Assembly (NCBI GenBank): GCA_003169895.1
Contig: PNAE01000007.1
Location: 1,524,296 to 1,588,295 of the forward strand
From: Gemmatimonadota bacterium
Lineage (GTDB): Bacteria > Gemmatimonadota > Gemmatimonadetes > Gemmatimonadales > GWC2-71-9
Direction of reading: 5' to 3'
DNA length: 64,000 nt
Part shown: in pieces, positions 1 to 10,873 of the stretch
Layout: each line of letters opens with the position of its first letter
Numbering within the stretch: position 1 is the stretch's first letter
Notes under the pieces: model-generated
What the model saw: only the letters and a program-made list of their open reading frames with translations
Databases searched by the model: none
What the model was told of the DNA's origin: nothing
Program-made: the position numbers and the translations under genes

Positions 1-1238
1 GCGTTGCGCCAAGTGAAGAGACGGGCGAAGCCGGGCGTTGCCGCACCGCCGCGGCGGCGGGATTCCAGTCGTCCCGTCAGGGTCAGGACAACAGCGCCGA
101 TGGCGAGCAATGCGACGGCGAGGTACAGCACCCACGTCGGCAGCCCCCAGCGACTCACCAGTCCGTAGAAGACGCCAAGGGTAATGAGCGAAGCGAAGCC
201 GAAGAGCCCCCACACCCGCGCCGGTGACGGTCCGCCAGTCAGCGCCGTGGAGGTAGTGCGGTCACCACTCTGGATGGAATCCGCGGAGCGGCCCAGCGCA
301 TCGGCGAACTGTTGCGCTGTCTGCCACCGGTCGGCGGGATTCTTGGCCAAGGCCTTGGAAACGATTGTGTCGAGAGCCGGAGACAGGCCCTCACGCGTCG
401 TGGCGAGGGCGCGGGGTTTCTCGGTCATGCTCCGCATGATGATGGCCTGCGGCGTCGGCCCGTTGAAGGGCGGCTCGCCGGCAATCGTTTCATAGAGCAC
501 GCAGCCCAACGCGAAAATGTCGGTGCGCGCATCCACGTTGGGCGAACCGCTCGCTTGCTCGGGACTCATGTACTGCGGCGTACCCACCGCCATTCCGGTC
601 CGGGTGATCGCCGTCGCGTGGACGCCTGCCACCCGGGCGATGCCGAAGTCGGCCACGAGCGCGTGACCAGCGCTCAGCATGATGTTCGCCGGCTTGATGT
701 CGCGGTGGACGATGTTCCTGCCATGCGCATAGGCCAGCGCCTCGGCCACTTCACGCGCGATTCGGACTGCATCCTCGACCGGCAGCTCATTTTCCCGCTG
801 GAGACGGTCCTGAAGAGACTCACCCTCCACGTACGGCATCACGTAATAGAGAATGCCGCCGGCGGCACCGGAGTCGTAGACCGGCAGGATGTGCGGATGG
901 GACAGCTGTGCCGCAATCTCGACCTCTCTCAGGAACCGCTCGGCGCCGAGCGTTGCGGCCATCTCGGGGCGCATCACTTTGACCGCGACCTTGCGGTGGT
1001 GCTTGGGATCCTCGGCCAGGTAGACGGTGGCCATGCCACCTTCACCCAGCACCCGCTCGATCTGATACGTGGCGGCGAGCGCCCTGCGAACTCGCGCCAC
1101 CTCACCCACGTCGGTGGCGCTCGTGTGCGGCCCGGTCCCCGCTTCAGGGGGTGTGGCCGTTCCGCAACGCAAGCAGAACAGCGCCCCCTCCGGCAGCGGC
1201 GTGCTACAACTGGTGCAGGAGCGCACCGGCGCGGTCAT
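1..1238 (-). CDS. Serine/threonine protein kinase with N-terminal zinc-ribbon-like CxxC...CxxC segment and C-terminal TM segments (C-terminus beyond window)
   Basis: Manual minus-strand translation from ATG at 1238: MTAPVRSCTSCSTPLPEGALFCLRCG...YQIERVLGEGGMATVYLAEDPKHHRKVAVKVMRPEM...IVHRDIKPANIML...VADFGIAR...GTPQYMSPEQASG; open to window edge. Confidence 0.93.
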   Translation of the reverse strand, partial: MTAPVRSCTSCSTPLPEGALFCLRCGTATPPEAGTGPHTSATDVGEVARVRRALAATYQIERVLGEGGMATVYLAEDPKHHRKVAVKVMRPEMAATLGAERFLREVEIAAQLSHPHILPVYDSGAAGGILYYVMPYVEGESLQDRLQRENELPVEDAVRIAREVAEALAYAHGRNIVHRDIKPANIMLSAGHALVADFGIARVAGVHATAITRTGMAVGTPQYMSPEQASGSPNVDARTDIFALGCVLYETIAGEPPFNGPTPQAIIMRSMTEKPRALATTREGLSPALDTIVSKALAKNPADRWQTAQQFADALGRSADSIQSGDRTTSTALTGGPSPARVWGLFGFASLITLGVFYGLVSRWGLPTWVLYLAVALLAIGAVVLTLTGRLESRRRGGAATPGFARLFTWRN

Positions 1239-1389
1239 TCAGGTGCCCTTCGGACGGGAGGGATTTGTTCATTTGATCGTGAGGATGGCTCTAAGATGCG
1301 CTTCTTGCCGGGAGGACACAAGACGAATGCGTCACGAGAACGGATCCTCCACGCCCAGCGATTCGCGGGCGCCGAGACCGACGAGGTGG

Positions 1390-3777
1390 CTATCGCCCGC
1401 TGAGGTAATTCCGGATCGCCGCGAACTGGCTGGAGCCGTCCAGACCTGCCTCGGCGATTACCGCCGCGCCCTGCCCGCTGCCCAGGAAATGCCCGTCCCG
1501 GAACGGATATAGGGTGTGCGATCGGCCACGTTCAGACCGGACCCACCGGTCCATCGTCGGCAGTGTGAAGTCCGTGATGCCGATCGCCACGCGCGCGTGT
1601 TCCTCGGGAAAGATCGCCGCTCGCTCGGCCGCCGGCAGGAGATCGAAGAGTTCGGCTGACGCGACATAGTAGATGTCGAGATCCATTCCTGCGCGGTCGA
1701 TCAGCGGCAACGCTTCGTTCACGAAGGCGTACGTCACGGCGCTCCCCTGCAACACCACCACGCCATCGCCCTTGCCACGCGCTGCGCGCAGCCGGTATAC
1801 GCCGTTTGCTGCCGCCGATGCGGGCGCCAGGCCGAGCACCGCGCGGTTCAGCACTGTCTCGGCCGGCCGGGTGACGAACGGCGCGATCACCGCCGGCCGC
1901 TTGGCCAGCGCGGTCGATACCAGGAACCACAACTCCTGCGGATCCCACGGTGTCAGCGTGATCATCGTGCCCAGCGGGAAGTTGCCCTGCAACAGCTGAA
2001 GCGGCTGCGGATCGGCGTGGGTCGGACCGTCCTCGCCGGTCTTGAGACCGGCATGGGCGCACACCATGAAGAACGGACGAAAGGGCCCGCCATCGACCGC
2101 CTGGCGTGCCTGGTTGCCGATCGCGTGCAGCCGCGCCGCGATGTGACCGAGTGGCGCCATGAAAGCGCCGTACGACGATCCGACGCCGCAATGAGTCCCG
2201 AAGGTCGCGATGCCCGACAGCACGGCAGCCATGGCGTCCTCGCAGATGCCGCCAATCGCCAGCGTCCGTGACTCGGTGTTGCTGCGCTGGTTGTAGAATC
2301 CCGGCGCGAAGCCCTCGGCGATCTTGTTTACGCTGGTCGAGCCGAGCAGGTCGGCCGCCGCCACCACAAAGGCTCCACCGCTCACCTTGTTGTAGTAGTT
2401 GAGCGTCATGGCTAGCGCATCGCGCAGCGTCGTCTTGCTGCCGGGCTTGAGTGCGACCGGCGCGGGGGGCTCACCGGCGGCGGCCGCCGCCGCAAAGGCG
2501 AGGTCGAGTCGGGGTGCATCGCTCCGCGGCGCGCGCCTGCGCTCGACGAGTCGCTGGTGAGCCTCGCGGAGCCGTGATGCCAGCGCGTCAACCGTCGGGC
2601 GCCGCCGCTCCAGTGCCTGCCGCACCACGTCCAGTGCGTCCCAGTAACACGCCTCGACGATTTCCGGATTGGCGCCGGCGCCGCAGCGCTGGGGACCGTG
2701 GTCGCAATGCGGCATGCGCACCGGCAGCCCGCTCACCAGCGGCGCCACGGCTTCATAAAAACCCTCGGAGCAGAGCGCGTGTCCGGCGCCGTGCGACGCG
2801 CGGCCTTCGATGCCGTAGCGCCAACCCTTTACCGTCCGGTACACGATGGCGGTGGGTTGGCCATTGTCCATTTCCGCCGCGGCCCGGTGCGCGGCGGCAA
2901 TCTGCTGGAAATCGAAACCGTCGGGCACGGCGATCACGTTCCAGTCATGCAGGTAAGCCAGCTCCGCTGGCGTCCACTGCACGTAATCGCCGGGCGTGCC
3001 GCCGTCCCTGCAGACATGATTGGAATCAATCGATGCCTGGTTCCAGTCGACGTGCAGCACGACGTTTCCCAGCGACATCGTTCCCGCCGCGGCGAGCGCT
3101 TCCGCCACGCGACCGGGCGTCATGCCGCCTTCGCCTTCAATGATGTGCACCCGCGGCGCGTTCGCGCCGAACAGGTCCGCGGCCGCCCACGCCAGGCCGA
3201 GCGATGCCGGCACGCCCACGCCCGACGCACCGGTGGACAGCTTCACGAACGGCGTGGCGGGTGTGGGATGCCCGTCCAGCGGCCTGGCGCGATGCGCCAG
3301 GTAGAGCGGTGTGTCGGTCACCGGATTGCGGCGGAATCCCAGCAGATCCTCCAGCCGCAGCTGCTTGCGCTCGCTCGCCGGCAGCAGCTCGGGCGCCGCG
3401 ATCCGGGCGACCTCGTTCCGCAACGCCCACATGGCGTAGAGACCCATCGCCTTGTGGCCGGCGGCGAAGGAGATGATGTCGGCGTCGGCGCGATCGGGGT
3501 CGGACAGGTCGTAGTCCATGGCTCCGAACAGCAGCAGCTGCACGAACCGGCCCGACGAGATGGAGCCACCCGGGTGACCGGATAGCGGCACGTAGTTGTA
3601 CATCGCGCTGCACAACGATCGGTACACCAGGTCGAACGACTCGAGGTGCTCCACGGTGGTGGCGTCGAGTGGTGCGCCGCGTTCCTGCAGCCACTCGGCA
3701 ATATCGATGTACCGGGCGCGCCGGGTCCCGAATTCGAGGCGTGATATCGCGGGTATCGACAGCTCCGTCGTCATCAT
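1390..3777 (-). CDS. Transketolase
   Basis: 795 aa ORF with GHPGGSISSGR, GEGGMTPGRVAEAL, DWNQASID, HAGLKTGEDGPTHADPQPLQLL; TPP-enzyme architecture. Confidence 0.88.
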   Translation of the reverse strand: MMTTELSIPAISRLEFGTRRARYIDIAEWLQERGAPLDATTVEHLESFDLVYRSLCSAMYNYVPLSGHPGGSISSGRFVQLLLFGAMDYDLSDPDRADADIISFAAGHKAMGLYAMWALRNEVARIAAPELLPASERKQLRLEDLLGFRRNPVTDTPLYLAHRARPLDGHPTPATPFVKLSTGASGVGVPASLGLAWAAADLFGANAPRVHIIEGEGGMTPGRVAEALAAAGTMSLGNVVLHVDWNQASIDSNHVCRDGGTPGDYVQWTPAELAYLHDWNVIAVPDGFDFQQIAAAHRAAAEMDNGQPTAIVYRTVKGWRYGIEGRASHGAGHALCSEGFYEAVAPLVSGLPVRMPHCDHGPQRCGAGANPEIVEACYWDALDVVRQALERRRPTVDALASRLREAHQRLVERRRAPRSDAPRLDLAFAAAAAAGEPPAPVALKPGSKTTLRDALAMTLNYYNKVSGGAFVVAAADLLGSTSVNKIAEGFAPGFYNQRSNTESRTLAIGGICEDAMAAVLSGIATFGTHCGVGSSYGAFMAPLGHIAARLHAIGNQARQAVDGGPFRPFFMVCAHAGLKTGEDGPTHADPQPLQLLQGNFPLGTMITLTPWDPQELWFLVSTALAKRPAVIAPFVTRPAETVLNRAVLGLAPASAAANGVYRLRAARGKGDGVVVLQGSAVTYAFVNEALPLIDRAGMDLDIYYVASAELFDLLPAAERAAIFPEEHARVAIGITDFTLPTMDRWVRSERGRSHTLYPFRDGHFLGSGQGAAVIAEAGLDGSSQFAAIRNYLSGR

Positions 3778-3921
3778 GAGTACTTGCCTCTCCTTGCGAA
3801 GCTGTCCCTACGACGCTACTGGCTCGGCTCGAACTCGCGCTCGCCGACATGGATCTCAATGATTGTGACGGGTACACGGGAACGGAAGCAGGATTATGAA
3901 ATGTTCATCTATTCTTCATGT

Positions 3922-6162
3922 TCATTGAGGCTCACCGGAACCCCGATACTTCGCCACCAGCCGCTTCGCGACCGCGAGCTCATCTCCCCGCGGCTCGGTC
4001 GCGAACCTGTCAGTCCGCTTCGACCACGCCTGCTCCCACTCGCACATCGCTGTAGCGAACGGCTTCCGATCGAACGCCGTCCCGGTTTCCAGTGAGCGAT
4101 TGAGCCGCCTGAAGAATTCCTCCCAGCGCGGCAGGAAGTACGCCGCGAACATCCCCTGCCATTCCTTGAAGGCGTAGAGGTTGAGGTCGTCGTTCTGCCC
4201 TTCGGTGCAGTTGCTTCCCCACAATGTGATGATGTTTCGCGCGTTCCACTCATACAGCCGGCGCTCGGCATCCGTCGTTCCCCACCGCTTCGCGTCGGCG
4301 ATCCATCGACCCAGCAGGAATTCTTCGCGTGTCCCTGCCAGTTCGTCGAGGTCGCGGAGCAGACCGGTTACGCGCTGCTCGGCGGCCAGAAGCGCCGGCC
4401 GGTCCTGGCGTGTGAACGCATCCTCCACCCGCTTGACCAGCGGCACTCCTAGTTGTCCCAGCACTTGGCGGGTGAGGTTCACCACGTCGTAGCGGTAGGC
4501 GTCGTTGGCGCCAAGCACCGGCGCTGCGCTCAATAGCGTGTCGAGCGCTCGAGCCAGAATCTCGCCGTCGTACGGCGGGATTGGCTCGCTGCGGTACGCC
4601 GATCCCTTCACGTAGAATCCCGGCCGCTCGGCGAGAAAATCCCCGGTCTGCGCGGCGGACCTGAAGGCAGTGCCGAGGAGCATCTTCCACGCATTCCACG
4701 CGACGGCATTGGGCGCACCGTACCGCCGCGCGACGTATTCCTGCGTCCACTCCCCGACGGGCGCAACGCTGGTTCGCCACGTCTGGTCCATCACGTAGTC
4801 GGGGACGATCGGGTTGGTGCCCAACCCTTCCATCATCATGCCGAGACCAGAAAGGCGGCCCTTGGCGGGACTCTGGAGGGCACTGTCGAGGTTGGCGGCG
4901 ATCTTCGGCAGGTCGCCGTTCACACTCACCTTGCCACCGAAGTTGTACAACACGTTCCAGATCCAAGGCTTGCCATAGAAGGCTTGGCGCGCCTGCCACA
5001 CCGGGTGGCGGTCGCCCCAGAGGTCGAGCACCAGCATCCGATCGTCGGGAACTGCGCCGAGCAGCGCGCGTGCCTGCGGCTCCTGCCAGAACTTCGCCTG
5101 GTAATAGAGAAACCATCCCTGCAGCACCCACGTGGCGTCGGGGTCGGCCGACCGCATCGATTGAAAGACCGCGCGCCCCATCCCGGCAAGGAACGTCGAA
5201 TCGTTCGACGGCGGATCGATCTCGTTGAACGGATCGGCCGCGTAGAGATGGTCGGTGCCGAAGAGTTCCGTTTGCCGCTCGATGAACCGGCGCCCGACGC
5301 GCTGGAAGAGCGGGTCGAGTGGATCGAGGAACCAGGTGCCATGAAAGCCAGCCGACCAGTCGCCGGTCTGATGGATAATGGCGGTGGGGAACACCTGTTT
5401 GATCGACTCGGGCACGTGCCCGGTAAAGCCCTGCAGCACCGGGGTCATTCCCAGCGATCGCTCGCGCGCGAGAATCTCGCGCTCGAGCGCGATGTGACTG
5501 TCGATCCACGTGTCGGGCAGCGGCCCACCGAGCCCGTCGATGTTCCCCATCCAGCCCCAAGGGAGGTAGGCGGGCCCGACGAGAAAGTCGGCGATCTGCT
5601 TGTCGCTGAAGCCGATGTCGTGAAGCACGAGTCGCCAGGTACCTTCTTGTCCCGTGACGGCGAGTGGGGTGTTGATCCCCTTGAGCGCCATCCAGTCGAT
5701 CATGCGTTGCCATGCTTCCCAGTCCCACCACGCCATCGAGTAGGAGAAGGTGCAATAATTGAAGAAGTAGCGGATGCGATACGGAGTCGTGACGCGGACC
5801 TTGCTCGGCACCGCGGGAAGCGGCCTGCTGAGTTGAACAGGCTTGAGCGGCAGCGAGACATTCACGCCGGCAACATGTTCGAGATACCAATTGAGCGCGG
5901 AGGCGATCGCGACGCCCGTCGTTCCGCGCAGCACGATCTTCCCATCGCGGTTTTCCACCTCGAAGACATCCAGGCCGTTGCTGTCAGGAAGAGCGCCGAC
6001 TTCGAAGTCCCGGGAATGTCCCGGCACGACTCGTTCGATCAGGGCCATGGCCGATCGCAGGTCGGCGGGGCGCGGCATCTGCACCACCGCGAGGAGCGGC
6101 GGAACGTGCGCCAGCATCAACGCAATCGCAGCGAGCATGACGCGAGGGAGACGCGTGATCAC
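3922..6162 (-). CDS. Alpha-N-acetylglucosaminidase family protein (GH89, NAGLU-like)
   Basis: FFNYCTFSYSMAWWDWEAWQRMIDWMALKGINTPLAVTGQEGTWR signature; GTG start overlaps the DUF885 stop (GTGA). Confidence 0.9.
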   Translation of the reverse strand: MITRLPRVMLAAIALMLAHVPPLLAVVQMPRPADLRSAMALIERVVPGHSRDFEVGALPDSNGLDVFEVENRDGKIVLRGTTGVAIASALNWYLEHVAGVNVSLPLKPVQLSRPLPAVPSKVRVTTPYRIRYFFNYCTFSYSMAWWDWEAWQRMIDWMALKGINTPLAVTGQEGTWRLVLHDIGFSDKQIADFLVGPAYLPWGWMGNIDGLGGPLPDTWIDSHIALEREILARERSLGMTPVLQGFTGHVPESIKQVFPTAIIHQTGDWSAGFHGTWFLDPLDPLFQRVGRRFIERQTELFGTDHLYAADPFNEIDPPSNDSTFLAGMGRAVFQSMRSADPDATWVLQGWFLYYQAKFWQEPQARALLGAVPDDRMLVLDLWGDRHPVWQARQAFYGKPWIWNVLYNFGGKVSVNGDLPKIAANLDSALQSPAKGRLSGLGMMMEGLGTNPIVPDYVMDQTWRTSVAPVGEWTQEYVARRYGAPNAVAWNAWKMLLGTAFRSAAQTGDFLAERPGFYVKGSAYRSEPIPPYDGEILARALDTLLSAAPVLGANDAYRYDVVNLTRQVLGQLGVPLVKRVEDAFTRQDRPALLAAEQRVTGLLRDLDELAGTREEFLLGRWIADAKRWGTTDAERRLYEWNARNIITLWGSNCTEGQNDDLNLYAFKEWQGMFAAYFLPRWEEFFRRLNRSLETGTAFDRKPFATAMCEWEQAWSKRTDRFATEPRGDELAVAKRLVAKYRGSGEPQ

Positions 6163-7898
6163 TTGCCCAACGCCTTCTTGATTGATGCTTCATCGTCGAA
6201 CATCAGCCACTCGATGACCGAAACCGGCAGGCTGCCGTAGCTGATCAGCTGATCGTGGAACGCGCCGAGCCTGAAGCTGGCACCTTGCGCGTCGCGATAG
6301 CGGCCCAGCAGCCGCATGATCTGCCACTTGCCGACCATGTAGCCGATCTTCTGCGATGGACTCGCCGCTGCGCCGGCGGCTTCACCCGTCGCCGCTTCCC
6401 GGTCGAGACCACCCCCGTCGATGAAGTAGTCCACCGCCTGCGGAAAGGTCCATCGCCCCGTCTGCAGGTTGACGTCGACGCCGATGCGCGCGGCGCGATA
6501 CCGTGCGAGTCGCAGTACCTGTCCCTGCGAAGGTGATTGGTCGGGATACAGTCCCTCGCGCATCAGCATTTCTTCACCGTACAGCGCCCATCCCTCGACG
6601 AACGTGTTGTCGCCGTGTTGCCGGCGAATCTCGTCCTGCAGATGATTCGCGATCGAGAGTTGCAGGAAATGCCCGGGAATGGCTTCGTGCCCCAGGATCG
6701 GGCGGGGATCTTCGATCGCCGCGCGAATATAGAAGTTCCCGCTCTTGGGATCGTACGTCGGAATGAAATAGAAACCCGTCGGATCGTCGTCGTAGATCCC
6801 CGGGGGATTCATGAATCCCCCGGGGTTGGTCGGTTTGAACGCTTCGGGGAGCTGCCGGATCTGGAATTGGCCGATGTACGACGGGATTGTGATCAGGTTG
6901 TTCGCCCGCAAGAAGTCAGTGATCTCCTTGAGTCGCGCTTCGTACGCCTTGAGAAATTCCGCTTGGTCGGCCGGGATGCGCGCGGCACGCGCCGGGTCGG
7001 GTGACGCGTAGTTCGGATTCTTCAGCATCGCCTCGAGTGCTCGATAGCGCGCCAGCTCCACCTCACCGAGCGTCGCGACGTGCGTCGCGTCGAACGGCAG
7101 CAGCAACACGCGATGCAGGAGGTAGTTGTACTCCGTCTCGCCCATCGGCGTCCAGTCGGGCATGCTGCGTAACCGCGCGTCGAGCCAGTCGGCAAACGAA
7201 TGCAACGCCTTGACCGCGTCGTCGCGCGCCTTCACCAGCCGGGCGCGTTCCTGGTCGCCGAGACTGTCGGCGAGGACCATGAGACTCTTGGTATACAAAT
7301 CGTCGCCGGAGCGAACCGCATCGATCGCCAGTTGCGCGTAGAGTCTGACCGGATGGACGAGATTCGCCCGCGCGTGCTGCAGCATTCCGGGCACCGTCTC
7401 GAGCCGAGCCGCCGCCGCCATCGCTCGCATGCGATGCGGCGCGTACTCTTTCTGGATCAGGCTGAAGACTCCATTCGACGCCTCGTTCACATACGTCTGC
7501 GGATCGCTCTCCTCGGGCTGCATGACCCGGGGGAAGAACGCTGCGCCCTCGAGCTGCGCCTGGAACAGCACCTTGTCGATCCGGTCGTCCTTGCCCCATC
7601 CGTCGGTATCAATCGCACGCACGTGCGTGAGCAACGCTGCCACGTGCTGTCGGCGCTGCGTCACCGCCGGCATGCGGTAGTCCGCGAGCCTGTCGTCCCA
7701 GCGATGCTTCCCCTGAGAGCTCGAGTTCACCGGATAGACCGAGTCCCGCCACTCGTAATACGAATGCGCGAGCGTACGCATGGCGGCGGGCGTGACGACG
7801 GCGCTCGGACGTTGCGCCGTCATGCCTGCGGGGAAGGCAAGCAAGAGTGCGACGCCGACCTTGGCTGTCATCGTGCTGCCGTGCAACTCCTTGGTCAT
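6159..7898 (-). CDS. DUF885 family protein (predicted metallo-hydrolase)
   Basis: HEAIPGHFLQLSIAN, FVEGWALYGEEM motifs typical of DUF885; N-terminal signal-like segment. Confidence 0.85.
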   Translation of the reverse strand: MTKELHGSTMTAKVGVALLLAFPAGMTAQRPSAVVTPAAMRTLAHSYYEWRDSVYPVNSSSQGKHRWDDRLADYRMPAVTQRRQHVAALLTHVRAIDTDGWGKDDRIDKVLFQAQLEGAAFFPRVMQPEESDPQTYVNEASNGVFSLIQKEYAPHRMRAMAAAARLETVPGMLQHARANLVHPVRLYAQLAIDAVRSGDDLYTKSLMVLADSLGDQERARLVKARDDAVKALHSFADWLDARLRSMPDWTPMGETEYNYLLHRVLLLPFDATHVATLGEVELARYRALEAMLKNPNYASPDPARAARIPADQAEFLKAYEARLKEITDFLRANNLITIPSYIGQFQIRQLPEAFKPTNPGGFMNPPGIYDDDPTGFYFIPTYDPKSGNFYIRAAIEDPRPILGHEAIPGHFLQLSIANHLQDEIRRQHGDNTFVEGWALYGEEMLMREGLYPDQSPSQGQVLRLARYRAARIGVDVNLQTGRWTFPQAVDYFIDGGGLDREAATGEAAGAAASPSQKIGYMVGKWQIMRLLGRYRDAQGASFRLGAFHDQLISYGSLPVSVIEWLMFDDEASIKKALGK

Positions 7899-8056
7899 TC
7901 ACGGGCCCCGTAGTGGCTAGGAACATCGCGGGCGTCCTTCGTTCTTTGTCCGCCGCAACGGTGCAATGTCACGCTCGCGCCGCCACCCCGCAACTCGGCC
8001 AACGCGGCGACGGCGGCGACCCTTCGGAGACTCCTGCCCACGGCGGCGACAGGCTG

Positions 8057-10702
8057 TTACTGCCAGTACCCCAAGTCCCACGAACACGGCGGCGGCACCA
8101 GTCGGAGCCACTCCATTGCCGGCTCACCGATCGGAGCACCTGGTGGAATGTCCACTGACACGGCACGGGTCACCGGTATCGCGGGACGCGTGAGGAAGCG
8201 CCGGATATCGCTCGAAAGCAGTACCGTGCTGGCCTGGGTGGCCAGGTCACCCACAAACACTTGTTGCGCGAGTATCGCGGCGCGACGCTGCAGGGCCCAG
8301 GTGGCGAGGGCCCGCACCTCGGGCATCGCGGCGTTGCCCGCGAGGTCCATCAGCTGATCGATCACGACGCGCTCGATTGCGCGCTTGATTTCCCCCTGGT
8401 ACGGCGTGCGCGCCGAGGCGTTGAACGCGGTACCGATGAGCGTATCGATCACCTCGTCGAGCCCGGGGAGCCCAGGATCAAGCGCGTGCTGCTCCACCAT
8501 CCGCGCCGCGCGCTCCGGCGCGAGGATGTTTCCCGCCACGTGCTGTGCTGCCACCACCGCCGGAGTCACCGCGTCGAATGCCAGCCCGGTATTACGGGGA
8601 AAGAGTTCCCGGGTCATGCCGTATCCATACAGGCGCGGCGGAATCAGCTTGAGGAGCGTGTCGGATAGCGCGAGGGCTGACGGCGCCAGCGTGCGCATCA
8701 GCGCGGCGAGGGCAGCGCGCTGTTCCGGTCCCGACGCTCGGCGGAACGCCTGGCGTCCGTCGCCGCGGATGGTGTAGGTATAGTGAATTCCGCCGAGCAC
8801 GCTCGCAGCGGCTTCGACTTGGTACCGGTGGTGCAGGTAGAGCGGCACCAGCGTCTCCTCGATCTGCGCCATCGGCGTGCCGAGCGTGATGGCGTTGGCG
8901 CCGAAGGTGGCGAGCGCCACGCGACGCACCGCCATCATCCGATCGAGTTCTGTCGCGGCGTTCGTCCCATTGGACCACTGGTCGGCGCGCGGATTGACGT
9001 CGGTGTCCTGGTTGGTGAGAAAGCGGAGATCGTGGTCCCAGGCGCGATCGAGGATGTTGCGGAGTGCCTGCGCTTCATTGGTACCCCGCGGGAAGTCCTG
9101 GTAGCCGTAGGCGATCGCGACCTTGTCCCAGGCACCAATCCCGTCAGCGTATACCTGCGACGCGTCGAGGGTCCCATCCGCCTTGAGAGTGACCAGTGGT
9201 GATGGGTAGTCCATCACGCTGATGCGACCCGAGTCGCTGTCGTAGTAGTTGTGATCGAACCCAAGGCTGTGACCCACCTCGTGCGCCGCGAGCTGGCGCA
9301 GGCGCTGCAGCGACCAGGCCTGGATTTCCGGGACCTGCTCGTCTCCGTTCTTGTACGGTTGCAGCAGCCCCTCAGCGATCATCCAGTCCTGTTGCAGGCG
9401 CAGTGAACCCAAGGTGACCACACCCTTGAGTATCTCTCCGGTGCGCGGGTCGACCACGCCCCCGCCGTAACTCCAGCCACGAGTGGAACGGTGCACCCAG
9501 TTGATCATGTTGTAGCGGATGTCAAGCGGCGACGCTCCCGTCGGGAGCAGCTCCACGCGGAACGCATTGCGGTAACCTGCGGCTTCGAACGCCTGGTTCC
9601 ACCAGCGCGCACCGTCGAACAGCGCCGAGCGGATCGGCTCGGGGGTCCCGGGGTCGAGATAGTAGACGATCGGCTTGACCGGGTCACTCATCGATGCGGT
9701 GGGATCGACCTTCTTCAGCCGGTGACGGGGGATATAGCGAATCGTCATCGGCTGGCCCAGTGGAGCAGAGTAGTCGCGATACGCGAACTCGCCGAAGCCG
9801 GAACGCGGATCGAACGCACGCGGCGTGAATCCGGCGGTGTCGGGGAGTTCCACGAACGACTGGTGAATCCGGAGTGACGCCGCCTGCGCGGTCGCGGCCA
9901 CGTCACCCACGCCCTCGAAGTACCCGCCACCACCGCTACGCCCCCCAACTCCCGGTTGGAGCACGAAAGTGAGCTCGGCTTCCATTTCGGTGTTCTTGGG
10001 AAAATTCTGCGTCATCGCCATCGCGATGGTGCTGCGCGTCGGGTCGAGCTTGTAGCTCCCAGGTGTGAGGCGCTGCCCGAGGTTGTCGGAGTCGTGGAGG
10101 AGGAAGTCGTTCATCTCCACCAGCACCCGTCTGCCACTATCGCTTGCTGCAACTAGCGGGAAGCCCCAGAGCACGGAGCGGGCGAAGGCGTCGCGCACGC
10201 CGGCGATTTCGGCCGGGTTGTTGCTTGAGGAGCGGTAGCCGTAATTGGGCTGCACCATCAACACCTTCTGTCCCACCCGTTCGAAGCGCACGATGCGGGA
10301 TGCCGTGACCGTGGCCCGATCGAGGCCGATGTCGTTGGAACCGAGGCCGCTGGCGAGGCCCGCCATGTGGAGCACCTCGGTGTCCAGGCGCGGGATCTCC
10401 AGGTAGAGAGTGCCGGCGTCGGCGTCCCAGTAGAGCGGGAAGTAGCCGGGGAGCTTCTGCATCCCGGCAGTCTTCGCCTCGATGGTGGGCGTCGGGTACT
10501 TCCTGCCAATGGTGGAGTCCTGCGCTCGGCCCGGCGTGGTGACTGCGGCGAGGGCAACGAGTGCGGCTGACGCGGTGCACGCGAGCGGGACCACGCGTTG
10601 GGTCGCGGGGGACATGGGAACCTCGTGGTGCGGACAGGCCGCGATTGGGCGCGGCCGAAGGGGGTGCGGCGGAAAGGTGCGGCGCGGGTGGGGAAGGCGC
10701 AA
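8057..10702 (-). CDS. Zinc-dependent metalloprotease (DUF5117/DUF4953-type)
   Basis: HEVGHSLGFDHNYYDSDSGRISVMDYPSP zinc site; start probably an internal M (MSPATQRVVPLACTASAALVALAAV signal peptide, ~10615). Confidence 0.87.
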   Translation of the reverse strand: MRLPHPRRTFPPHPLRPRPIAACPHHEVPMSPATQRVVPLACTASAALVALAAVTTPGRAQDSTIGRKYPTPTIEAKTAGMQKLPGYFPLYWDADAGTLYLEIPRLDTEVLHMAGLASGLGSNDIGLDRATVTASRIVRFERVGQKVLMVQPNYGYRSSSNNPAEIAGVRDAFARSVLWGFPLVAASDSGRRVLVEMNDFLLHDSDNLGQRLTPGSYKLDPTRSTIAMAMTQNFPKNTEMEAELTFVLQPGVGGRSGGGGYFEGVGDVAATAQAASLRIHQSFVELPDTAGFTPRAFDPRSGFGEFAYRDYSAPLGQPMTIRYIPRHRLKKVDPTASMSDPVKPIVYYLDPGTPEPIRSALFDGARWWNQAFEAAGYRNAFRVELLPTGASPLDIRYNMINWVHRSTRGWSYGGGVVDPRTGEILKGVVTLGSLRLQQDWMIAEGLLQPYKNGDEQVPEIQAWSLQRLRQLAAHEVGHSLGFDHNYYDSDSGRISVMDYPSPLVTLKADGTLDASQVYADGIGAWDKVAIAYGYQDFPRGTNEAQALRNILDRAWDHDLRFLTNQDTDVNPRADQWSNGTNAATELDRMMAVRRVALATFGANAITLGTPMAQIEETLVPLYLHHRYQVEAAASVLGGIHYTYTIRGDGRQAFRRASGPEQRAALAALMRTLAPSALALSDTLLKLIPPRLYGYGMTRELFPRNTGLAFDAVTPAVVAAQHVAGNILAPERAARMVEQHALDPGLPGLDEVIDTLIGTAFNASARTPYQGEIKRAIERVVIDQLMDLAGNAAMPEVRALATWALQRRAAILAQQVFVGDLATQASTVLLSSDIRRFLTRPAIPVTRAVSVDIPPGAPIGEPAMEWLRLVPPPCSWDLGYWQ

Positions 10703-10873
10703 TTGTCGGCGGGGCTTCTCATCGCTCGCCAGTTAGTGGCCCCCCACACCCACCCCGGTCGAGGGCGAACCGGGACAGGTGGGCACGCTGTGGGTGGACG
10801 AGAACCGCGCCGCGTAGACTGGCCGTCCCACACGCTACTGCCCACCGTTCATCCCGGGGAACTGGGATTTCAC

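Noticed and set aside
312-1403. 363-aa plus-strand ORF
   Set aside because: Antisense of the Ser/Thr kinase at 1-1238; His/Arg-rich translation typical of shadow ORFs in high-GC DNA.
4984-6240. 418-aa plus-strand ORF
   Set aside because: Antisense of the GH89 gene; no domain-like motifs.
7917-8111. Out-of-frame tail APTGAAAVFVGLGVLAVTACRRRGQ after the metalloprotease, resembling a C-terminal sorting signal
   Set aside because: It is in a different frame from the metalloprotease (which ends ...DLGYWQ) and would need a frameshift; without homologues this is probably coincidence.
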